This document shows positions 24,447 to 31,389 of a DNA stretch of 64,000 nucleotides, one piece after another. Source of the stretch: Streptomyces caelestis (GTDB lineage: Bacteria; Actinomycetota; Actinomycetes; Streptomycetales; Streptomycetaceae); assembly GCF_014205255.1 (NCBI RefSeq), contig NZ_JACHNE010000001.1:7006001-7070000 (forward strand). The letters are read 5' to 3'. Within the stretch, counting starts at the first letter, position 1; every line of letters starts with the position of its first letter. The notes under the pieces are model-generated. The model did no database searches and was not told the DNA's origin. It saw only the letters and a list, made by a program, of their open reading frames with translations. The position numbers and the translations under genes are program-made.

Positions 24447-25190
24447 TCACGCCGCGTGCCCGCCGTCCACCAGGAACTCCGCCCCGGTCACGTACGACGC
24501 CCCGGCCAGGTACGCCACCATCGACGCCACCTCGTCCGCCGTCCCGAACCGCCCCAGCGCCGTCATCGCCGCCTGGCCGGCCGCGTACGGCCCGTCCGCC
24601 GGATTCATGTCGGTGTCGATCGGCCCGGGATGGACGAGGTTCGCCGTGATGCCGCGCCCGCCCAGCTCCCTGGCCAGGGCCTTGGTCATACCGGCCAGGG
24701 CCGCCTTGCTCGTCGCGTAGAGCGTCCCGCCGGGCCCCGGCACGCGATGGGTCATGCAACTGCCGATCGTGATGATCCGCCCGCCCTCGGGCATGCGCGC
24801 GGCGGCGGCCTGAGAAGTCAGGAAGACCCCGCGCACGTTGACGGCGAGGACCCGGTCCACATCCGCGAGCGACAGGGTCTCCAGCGGCCCGAGCACTCCC
24901 ACGCCCGCGTTGTTCACCAGGACGTCGAGGCCGCCCAGCGCCTCGGCCGCAGCGGTCACGGCACCGGCCGTCTCGGCGGCGTCCGCCGCGTCCGCGCGCA
25001 CCGCCACCGCCCGGCGCCCCAGCGCCTCCACGGCCCGTACGACGTCCCCGGCCGCCTCCTTGCCGTTCACATAACCGACCGCCACGTCCGCGCCCTCCCG
25101 GGCCAGCCGCAGGGCCGTCGCCGCGCCGATGCCACGGCTCGCGCCGGTCACGAGAGCCACCTTGCCGTCGAGATTTCCTTGAGAAGTCAT
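24447..25190 (-). CDS. Short-chain dehydrogenase/reductase
   Basis: A 247-residue SDR of the classical type. Cofactor motif KVALVTGASRGIGAATALRL (TGxxxGxG) lies near residues 10-29, followed by DVLVNNAGVGVLG near 86, the catalytic serine in ITIGSCMTH, and YATSK near 150. A GYVNGKE segment after the second strand suggests NADP preference is possible but not certain. The substrate is unknown. The gene diverges from the dihydrofolate reductase-like gene. Confidence 0.85.
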   Translation of the reverse strand: MTSQGNLDGKVALVTGASRGIGAATALRLAREGADVAVGYVNGKEAAGDVVRAVEALGRRAVAVRADAADAAETAGAVTAAAEALGGLDVLVNNAGVGVLGPLETLSLADVDRVLAVNVRGVFLTSQAAAARMPEGGRIITIGSCMTHRVPGPGGTLYATSKAALAGMTKALARELGGRGITANLVHPGPIDTDMNPADGPYAAGQAAMTALGRFGTADEVASMVAYLAGASYVTGAEFLVDGGHAA

Positions 25191-25365
25191 GTGTCCATCC
25201 CACCGGCCGACGGGCGGCGGTGCTGGCGGTGAACGGACGTCGAGGTGGGCTCCTTCGGTCCCGCGCCGGAGGGAGCCGTACGGCCGAACGATGAGTTGCG
25301 GATGCCCACGGGGTCTGAACCGATGACAACGGATCCCGACCGTTCCGAGAAGAAGGGCACCCGCC

Positions 25366-25992
25366 ATGGGCAAGCTCGTCTCCACCCTCTTCGTCACCCT
25401 CGACGGCGTCTACCAGGCCCCCGGCGGCCCTCACGAGGACACCCGCGGCGGCTTCACCCACGGCGGCTGGAGCTTCCCGTACGCCGACGAGGACTTCGGC
25501 CGGTTCATCGACGAGGTCTTCGCACGGCCGCGCGCCTTCCTGCTCGGGCGCCGTACGTACGACATCTTCAGCACCTTCTGGCCGAAGGTGACCGACCCGG
25601 CCGATCCGGTCGCCTCGAAACTCAACGCACTGCCGAAGTACGTCCCGTCCTCGACCCTCGCGGGCCCCGAGTGGGCGGGCACCACCGTGCTCACCGGCGA
25701 CCTCGCCAAGGAGGTCACGGCCCTCAAGGAGCGCACCGACGGCGAGATCCAGGTGCACGGCAGCGGCGACCTCGTCCGGTCCCTGCTGGCGCTCGGCCTC
25801 GTCGACTCCCTCCATCTGCTGACCTTCCCGGTCGTGCTCGGCGCCGGGTTCCGGCTGTTCCCGGAGGGCGCCGTACCGACCGCCTTCCGGCACGCCGGAG
25901 GGAGCGTCACCAGCACGGGCGTCTCGATCCGGACGTACGAGGTGGCGGGCCGCCCGGAGTACGGCGAGTACGCGCTGCCGGAGAACGCGTAA
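25366..25992 (+). CDS. Dihydrofolate reductase-like (RibD C-terminal domain) protein
   Basis: A 208-residue protein of the RibD_C/DHFR-like superfamily: LVSTLFVTLDGVYQAPGG at the start, PRAFLLGRRTYDIFSTFW in the middle and EIQVHGSGDLVRSLLALGLV, DSLHLLTFPVVLGAGFRLFP near the C-terminus. These conserved proteins are presumed NAD(P)H oxidoreductases of unknown substrate. The ATG at 25366 follows GAGAAGAAGGG. It stands alone between a divergent SDR and the RNase gene. Confidence 0.8.
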   Translation: MGKLVSTLFVTLDGVYQAPGGPHEDTRGGFTHGGWSFPYADEDFGRFIDEVFARPRAFLLGRRTYDIFSTFWPKVTDPADPVASKLNALPKYVPSSTLAGPEWAGTTVLTGDLAKEVTALKERTDGEIQVHGSGDLVRSLLALGLVDSLHLLTFPVVLGAGFRLFPEGAVPTAFRHAGGSVTSTGVSIRTYEVAGRPEYGEYALPENA

Positions 25993-26143
25993 CCGCCCCG
26001 CCCGGCGTCCTCGCCGGCCCTGGTGAACAGCGCGTGAGGGCGCCGGAGGGCAGGTTAACTTCCCGCTAACTCATCGGACTTGACGGGAAAATCTCCGAAC
26101 TTGTCATTGACATGCCACTGTCTACGCGCGTCATCATGTGCGC

Positions 26144-26539
26144 ATGAATTTCCCCCCACGCGCCTCGCGGCTCGGCGCAGCAGCCGCCCTCCTGTCCGCC
26201 CTCCTCGTCGGCGGGACTGTCTCCGCCACCACGGCCGACGCGGCCCCCACCGCCGTCGGTGACATCTGCTACAGCGCCCTGCCGTCCCAGGCCCACGACA
26301 CGCTCGACCTGATCGAGCAGGGCGGTCCCTTCCCGTTCAAGCAGGACGGCACCGTCTTCCAGAACCGGGAAGGCATCCTGCCGGGCCAGTCGTCCGGCTA
26401 CTACCACGAGTACACGGTCATCACCCCGGGCTCCTCCACGCGCGGTGCGCGGCGCATCGTCACCGGTGAGGAGAACCAGGAGGACTACTACACGGCCGAC
26501 CACTACGCGTCGTTCGACCTGGTCGACTACGGCTGCTGA
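26144..26539 (+). CDS. Secreted guanyl-specific ribonuclease (RNase Sa/N1/T1 family)
   Basis: A 131-residue precursor from ATG 26144 (a GTG at 26138 is the alternative). A signal peptide with a hydrophobic core (GAAAALLSALLVGGTVSA) ends near TTADAA. The mature part closely follows RNase Sa: DICYSALPSQAHDTLDLI, GPFPFKQDGTVFQNRE, YYHEYTVITPG with the catalytic glutamate, GARRIVTGEE with the arginine and TADHYASFDL with the catalytic histidine. Two cysteines (DICYS and the final YGC) would form the family's disulfide. TTGACA at 26107 may belong to the promoter. No barstar-like inhibitor gene is next to it. Confidence 0.93.
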   Translation: MNFPPRASRLGAAAALLSALLVGGTVSATTADAAPTAVGDICYSALPSQAHDTLDLIEQGGPFPFKQDGTVFQNREGILPGQSSGYYHEYTVITPGSSTRGARRIVTGEENQEDYYTADHYASFDLVDYGC

Positions 26540-26587
26540 GCCGGGCGGCCGCTTCCGCGAACGCCGGCCGGAAGTCCGCCCGGGTGC

Positions 26588-26788
26588 TCAGACGGACTTC
26601 CGGCTCCCGGCCGCCGCGAACAGGGCGACGCCCAGCACCAGCAGGGCGACGCTCGCGTAGACCTCGTAGCCGTCGAGGAACCCCAGCCGTTGCACGAGGC
26701 CCCAGTTCCAGTCGGTGAACTCGTGTACCAGGCCCGCCACGCCCTGTACGAGGGCGACGAAGCCGAGAATCTCCAGCACCTGCTTCAT
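26588..26788 (-). CDS. Small membrane protein
   Basis: A 66-residue protein from ATG 26788. Two hydrophobic stretches (LEILGFVALVQGVAGLV and VYASVALLVLGVALFAAAG) flank a short tryptophan-containing loop (DWNWGLVQRLGF) and a basic C-terminus. This layout suggests a two-helix membrane protein. No family is recognised. It lies divergently to the sensor kinase gene. Confidence 0.6.
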   Translation of the reverse strand: MKQVLEILGFVALVQGVAGLVHEFTDWNWGLVQRLGFLDGYEVYASVALLVLGVALFAAAGSRKSV

Positions 26789-26967
26789 GGCACGAGCCTC
26801 GTCCTGCGGACCCCCACGCACATCGGCCGCGGGGCGAGCGTCCGTCGGACGGAAGTCCCTGTTCGGACCCGGTCCGCCGCGCCGAAAGTCTGCGATGCGG
26901 TGACTTTGGTCGACGATTCCGGCCAGGGAGGGGTGAACGGGCCCGGGCCTGCGTAGATTTGCCGACC

Positions 26968-28248
26968 GTGAGTGGTGACGACGCGGGGCACGCCTCCCCG
27001 GTGCTGACGGGCGAGACACAGACACCTGCGCTTTTCACCGGGCGCAGATGGTTCATCCCGTCCGCCCTGCTGCACGAACTCGACCCCGACGCCGCACGAG
27101 CCGGGCGACGGCCCCGGCGTACCGCCCGCGACTGGGTCGTCGACTTCTCCTGCTTCCTGCTGGCCGTGCTGGTGGGCGCGGTCGCCATAGACGCGCTCAA
27201 CGACAACCCCCATGTCCCGGAAGGGCTGGCCGTCGTCGACCAGCTGACCGGGGCGCTGGCCTGCGCGGCCGTCTGGCTGCGGCGCCGCTGGCCGCTGGGG
27301 CTGGCCGTGGCGATGACCCCCATCACCTTCGTCTCGGACACGGCGGGCGGGGCGGGGCTGATCGCGCTGTTCACCCTCGCCGTGCACCGTCCCTTCCGGT
27401 ATGTGGCCTGGGTGGGCGGCATCAACGCGGCCCTGGCCCCGCTGTACTACTGGGTGCGCCCCGACGTGGACATCCCCTACCTGGTGAGCGTGATCTTCGT
27501 GGTACTGCTCACGGTGGCGGTCGTCGGCTGGGGCATGTTCGTGCGAGCCAAGCGGCAGCTCATGGTGAGCCTCAGGGACCGGACCCGGCGAGCCGAGACG
27601 GAGGCGCGGCTGCGGGCCGAGCAGGCGCAGCGGCTCGCCCGTGAGGCCATCGCGCGGGAGATGCACGATGTGCTCGCCCACCGGCTGACCCTGCTGAGCG
27701 TGCACGCGGGCGCCCTGGAGTTCCGGCCCGACGCGCCGCCGGCCGAGACGGCACGGGCGGCGGGTGTGATCCGGGAGAGCGCGCACGAGGCCCTCCAGGA
27801 CCTGCGCGAGATCATCGGCGTCCTGCGGGCGGGGGAGCCCGACGACACCGGCCGGCCGCAGCCGACGCTCGCGGGGCTGGACACACTGGTCGCCGAGTCG
27901 CGTGAGGCCGGCATGAAGGTGGCCCTCGACCAGCGCGTCGACGAAGCCGCCGCCGTTCCGTCCTCCGTCGGCCGCACCGCGTACCGGATCGCCCAGGAGG
28001 GCCTGACCAACGCCCGCAAGCACGCCCCCGGCACGGAGGTCACGGTGTCCGTCACCGGCGCACCGGGCGACGGCCTCACCATTTCCGTGCACAACCCGCC
28101 CCCCGAGGGCGAGGTACCACCCGTCCCCGGCTCCGGCCAGGGCCTGATCGGCCTGACGGAACGAGCGACCCTCGCGGGCGGCCGCCTGGAACACGGCCAC
28201 ACCCCGGAGGGCGGGTTCGAGGTACGGGCGTGGCTGCCGTGGGGCTGA
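26968..28248 (+). CDS. Two-component sensor histidine kinase (NarL/DesK type)
   Basis: About 426 residues from GTG 26968. An N-terminal cytosolic segment precedes four or five membrane helices (residues about 55-190). The HisKA_3 dimerisation helix contains the phosphorylated histidine in REAIAREMHDVLAHRLTLLS near residue 230, and an HATPase domain follows (AYRIAQEGLTNARKHAPGTE; GSGQGLIGLTERATLAGG). Kinases of this class pair with LuxR/NarL-type regulators. None is adjacent; the only candidate in the window begins at 37520 on the same strand, separated by the CHAT/caspase island. Confidence 0.9.
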   Translation: MSGDDAGHASPVLTGETQTPALFTGRRWFIPSALLHELDPDAARAGRRPRRTARDWVVDFSCFLLAVLVGAVAIDALNDNPHVPEGLAVVDQLTGALACAAVWLRRRWPLGLAVAMTPITFVSDTAGGAGLIALFTLAVHRPFRYVAWVGGINAALAPLYYWVRPDVDIPYLVSVIFVVLLTVAVVGWGMFVRAKRQLMVSLRDRTRRAETEARLRAEQAQRLAREAIAREMHDVLAHRLTLLSVHAGALEFRPDAPPAETARAAGVIRESAHEALQDLREIIGVLRAGEPDDTGRPQPTLAGLDTLVAESREAGMKVALDQRVDEAAAVPSSVGRTAYRIAQEGLTNARKHAPGTEVTVSVTGAPGDGLTISVHNPPPEGEVPPVPGSGQGLIGLTERATLAGGRLEHGHTPEGGFEVRAWLPWG

Positions 28249-28339
28249 GGCGCGGCCTCGTGGGTACCCCTCGGCCGGCTGCCGGGCGCGGCTTGCGGGG
28301 CGGACCGCGGGCGCGCCTGGCGGGTGCGGAATCTGTGTC

Positions 28340-28811
28340 TGGGGCGGTTTGACGTCGGCTCGGTGTGGGGCGGTCGCGGTGTGGTGCTGGGTGGTCTGGG
28401 GCGGCCTGTAGCGGCTCGCGATGCGGTGGGTGGTCTGGGTAGGGGTGGTGTCGGCTTGCCGTGTGGCGGGCAGCCTGGGGCGGTTTGACGGCGGCTTCCG
28501 GTGCGGCGGTCTCTTTGGGGCGGCCTGTAGCGGCTCGCGATGCGGTGGGCCGTCTGGGGCGGATCGATGCCGGCTTGCCGTGTGGCGGGCAGCCTGGGGC
28601 GGCTTGATGCCGGCTTCCGGTGCGGTGGGGCATTCCGAGACGGCTGCGTAGGAGCCCGGCGCGGCGGATGGTCTCGGGCGGCCTGACGTCGGCTCGGCAT
28701 GTGGTGGGCGGTCCGGCCGAACGGCCTGCGTCGGCTCCCGGCGTGGCGGGCAGACGGCCTGCCGTCGTCTCCCGGTGCGGCGGGCGGTCCGGGCCCGCCT
28801 GACACCGGCTC
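28340..28811 (+). repeat. Degenerate 40-bp tandem repeat array with a 119-bp higher-order copy
   Basis: About eleven diverged units of 39-42 bp, each starting with a form of TGGGGCGG and containing CGGCT and a GTGGCGGGC-like end, fill this interval. Three consecutive units (28397-28515) are repeated as a block at 28516-28634, exactly 119 bp later. Within these blocks 33 bp (28398-28430 and 28517-28549) and 32 bp (28452-28483 and 28571-28602) are identical. No gene is credible here: all long frames are arginine/glycine-rich by-products of the repeats. The array fills most of the 690-bp gap between the kinase and the macro-domain gene. Confidence 0.85.
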
Positions 28812-28939
28812 GCCCGGCGGTGCCCCTCGGATGCCACCACCGTCCTCCACGGGATCCGCCCGTCGCCGGCTCCGCGTCAACCCGGCGGCGTCGTCCGTCA
28901 CCCTTGTGGTCGGAGAGGCGGGCGGCGGATCATGGGCAT

Positions 28940-30070
28940 ATGTCGCCTGGTGCACCGCAGTTCGAGGTCGCGTCCGTGCTGAGGGAGGTGAAGACCGTCC
29001 GGGCCGAGGGCGTGGTCCGGATCCGTGAGCTCGATGTTCCGCTGCTCCGCAGGGCGGCCGGCGCGCACTCCGCCGCCATCACCGACGCCTGGCCCGTCGA
29101 GGTGGAGAACCTGCTGCGCACGGCCGTGTCCCGGCTCGGCGGGGGCGACCTGGAGCAGGCGGCCGGTTACTCGCTCGGCCTGGGGCCCGGCCTGCGCGAC
29201 CGCCCGGCGGCGGACCGGCGCCGCCTCGCCGCCCAGGTGTACCGCGTCAGCGTGGAACGCTTCCGCAAGAGCCAGGAGGAGATGGTCCTGGCCCAGATCG
29301 CCGAGCAGGTGTGCTGGCTGGCGGGCATCGGCCCGCAGCGCACCTCCACGGCCCGGCTCCCGCTCCTCGCCCCGCACCTGCAGCACCGCTCGCTCCGCGT
29401 CGGATGCCGGGACGTACTGCTGCACGTGCACCCCGTCGAACTCCTCCGCAACGTCGACGTGATCGTGTCCCCGGCCAACACGCACTTCTCCCTGCCGGCG
29501 ATGTTCAAGGCCTCCGTCTCCGCGTCCCTGCGCCGGGCCGGCGCCGTGCGTGACGTCACCGGGGACGTCACCGCCGACCCGGTGCACGACGCGCTGCTCG
29601 GCTGGCGTGCGGCGCACGGGCTGCTGGGCCGCCCCGCGCTCCCCGGCACGGTCGCCCCGACCGAACCGGGCGCCCTGGCCGCCCGGGGCGTCCGCCGCAT
29701 CTACCACGCGGCCGTCGCCGTCCCCCGGCCCGGCACCAATGACTACGACGTCGCCGCCCAGGACGTCGCCACGGCCGTAGCCCGCGCCCTGGCCCTGCTG
29801 TCGGAGGAACGCGCCGCCTTCACCCCGTCGTTGCGGTCGATCTGCTTCCCCCTGCTCGGTGCGGGCCGCGGCGGACTGCCCCCGCAGACCAGCGTCAGCG
29901 CCCTGTGGACCGCGCTGCACTCCGGCACCGAGGAGGACACGGACATCCACCTCGTCGTCCGCCGCCCCCTGGCCGCCGACCTGCTGGCTGAGACGCTGGG
30001 CGCGCGCGAACGGCCCCCGGCCGCACTCGCGTTGCCCGAAGCCGAGGAGAAAGGGCACGAGTGCGGGTGA
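28940..30070 (+). CDS. Macro-domain protein of a RES/CHAT/caspase gene cluster
   Basis: A 376-residue protein from ATG 28940 (MSPGAPQF). Residues about 1-150 form a helical region (VLREVKTVRAEGVVRIRELD, SVERFRKSQEEMVLAQI) that I do not recognise. Residues about 160-355 fit a divergent macro domain: NVDVIVSPANTHFS near 171 (the VDVIVNAAN motif), AARGVRRIYHAAV (the strand leading to IHA) and SICFPLLGAGRGGLPP (the fPllgxGxxG loop that binds phosphates). Macro domains bind or hydrolyse ADP-ribose. Its stop overlaps the next start, so the four genes 28940-34245 form one operon. Confidence 0.72.
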   Translation: MSPGAPQFEVASVLREVKTVRAEGVVRIRELDVPLLRRAAGAHSAAITDAWPVEVENLLRTAVSRLGGGDLEQAAGYSLGLGPGLRDRPAADRRRLAAQVYRVSVERFRKSQEEMVLAQIAEQVCWLAGIGPQRTSTARLPLLAPHLQHRSLRVGCRDVLLHVHPVELLRNVDVIVSPANTHFSLPAMFKASVSASLRRAGAVRDVTGDVTADPVHDALLGWRAAHGLLGRPALPGTVAPTEPGALAARGVRRIYHAAVAVPRPGTNDYDVAAQDVATAVARALALLSEERAAFTPSLRSICFPLLGAGRGGLPPQTSVSALWTALHSGTEEDTDIHLVVRRPLAADLLAETLGARERPPAALALPEAEEKGHECG

Positions 30071-30711
30071 ACCCCTTCATGGTGCTCGCCGCCGCGGCGG
30101 CCGACTGGGGCAGGCTGTCACGCCTGCTCGAACCGGGCACACGGCGGACCCTGAGCGAGCGGCTGTCCCGGCTGCGAGCCGAGGAAGGCGCCCCGGACAC
30201 CGCCGCCGCCCTGGCCGCACGAACCCTCCTCGACGCTCTCCCCGCCGACGAGTCCGCCCGGCTCCAACAGCAGGGCGACACCGGGCGGTTCACGGACGTG
30301 GCCCAGCCTCAGCTGTACGAGGGACACACGGCGGCCGACCTGTGCATGCTCGTCCTCGACGGCAACCCCATGGTCGGGCCCGTCCTCGGCCCCGTCCGCG
30401 AACGCCTGCTCCGGGAACCCGCCACGCCGTGGACCGAGGGCGTCGACCCCCGGCTGATCACCCTGTTCGGCCAGGACGGCCGCAGACGGCTGCCCCTCTT
30501 CCAGTTCGAGGCCGGGACCATGCCCTGGCGGATCGTCCTGGAGGTCAACTCCGTCCTGCGCGCCGCCACCGACCCCTGGGGCGCCGCCGACTGGTGGCTG
30601 TCCCGCACCACCTGGTGGGACGGTACCCCGGCGGCCCTGCTGGGCCGTGGCCGCGACGCCGAACTCCTCGGCGCGGCACGGGAACTGGCCGGCCCGGCGG
30701 GGGAGGAGTAG
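30061..30711 (+). CDS. ParS/Xre-like antitoxin-type protein partnered with RES
   Basis: About 216 residues from GTG 30061; GTG 30067 would give a GTGA overlap with the preceding stop. The C-terminal 60 residues (MPWRIVLEVNSVLRAATDPW, then GAADWWLSRTTWWDGTPAAL) resemble the DUF2384/MbcA-ParS-Xre toxin-binding region that ends in a tP-x-x-LLG motif. The N-terminal part is helical, without a certain helix-turn-helix. Proteins of this kind commonly precede RES-domain toxins, as here (2-bp gap). Assignment as antitoxin is based on this context and on the weak C-terminal match. Confidence 0.6.
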   Translation: MRVNPFMVLAAAAADWGRLSRLLEPGTRRTLSERLSRLRAEEGAPDTAAALAARTLLDALPADESARLQQQGDTGRFTDVAQPQLYEGHTAADLCMLVLDGNPMVGPVLGPVRERLLREPATPWTEGVDPRLITLFGQDGRRRLPLFQFEAGTMPWRIVLEVNSVLRAATDPWGAADWWLSRTTWWDGTPAALLGRGRDAELLGAARELAGPAGEE

Positions 30712-30713
30712 CC

Positions 30714-31388
30714 ATGGGCAAGTACCCCCCGCCCGAGTCGCCGCCGGGCGAACCGACCCGCGCCGTGCTGCGCGCGGGCACGCCGGTGTACCGGGTGCAC
30801 TCCACACACCGCGCGCCGACCGCGTACAACGCCCGCCCCTCCCACGCCTTCTACTACGGCGGCCGCTTCGACAGCACCCCCTACGACCGCTACGGCTACC
30901 TCTACGTCGGGTTCGGCGTCGGCGCGGCCGTGTGCGAGGTGCTGCTGCGCTCGCTGCCGTTCGACTCCGACGGCGGCCACCGGCTGCTGCCGCGCGTGGC
31001 GTTCGAACGCCGCAGTCTGTCCTTCCTGCGGCTGGCCGCCGACGTCGAGGTCGTCTCGCTGATGTCCGGGGCGGATCTCGCGGCGGTGGCGCAGGACGCG
31101 TGGCTGGTGCACACCGAGGGCGCGGACTATCCGCAGACCCGCGACTGGGGCCACTGGATCCGACGCCATACCGTGCCCTGGGCGCAGGGATTCGTCTGGC
31201 CGTCGAAACGCGAGCCCGCCGACCGGGTCGCGATCCTCTTCGACGACCGGGGCGAGGCGCCCCTGCTCGAACCGACGGGCGCGCCCGGCGTCGACTTCGG
31301 CACAGAGGAGGGGGAACGGTGGCTCAATGGGGTGCTGGCACCGTACCGGACGCGGACCGCGCCGCGGCCGGGGGAGCGGGGGATGTGA
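30714..31388 (+). CDS. RES-domain protein (putative NAD+-degrading toxin)
   Basis: A 224-residue protein with the RES fold, named for conserved Arg, Glu and Ser. Candidates here are Arg27 in TPVYRVHS, Arg51 in YYGGRFDS, Glu75 in GAAVCEVLLRS and Ser164 in FVWPSKREP. RES toxins such as MbcT and Res degrade NAD+ and belong to the ADP-ribosyltransferase-like fold. ATG 30714 follows GGGGGAGGAG. It lies between the antitoxin-like gene and the CHAT protease gene, which starts 2 bp after this stop. Length is somewhat longer than the shortest RES toxins. Confidence 0.75.
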   Translation: MGKYPPPESPPGEPTRAVLRAGTPVYRVHSTHRAPTAYNARPSHAFYYGGRFDSTPYDRYGYLYVGFGVGAAVCEVLLRSLPFDSDGGHRLLPRVAFERRSLSFLRLAADVEVVSLMSGADLAAVAQDAWLVHTEGADYPQTRDWGHWIRRHTVPWAQGFVWPSKREPADRVAILFDDRGEAPLLEPTGAPGVDFGTEEGERWLNGVLAPYRTRTAPRPGERGM

Positions 31389-31389
31389 C

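Noticed and set aside
26079..26143. Defined sigma-70-type promoter for the RNase gene
   Set aside because: TTGACA at 26107 and TTGACG at 26079 are present, but no -10 hexamer at proper spacing could be fixed.
28421..28802. Open frames inside the 40-bp repeat array
   Set aside because: Their Gly/Arg/Val-rich peptides simply repeat the DNA period and lack start sites or homology.
28340..28811. CRISPR array
   Set aside because: Units are contiguous and all diverge together; there are no constant repeats with unique spacers, and no cas genes.
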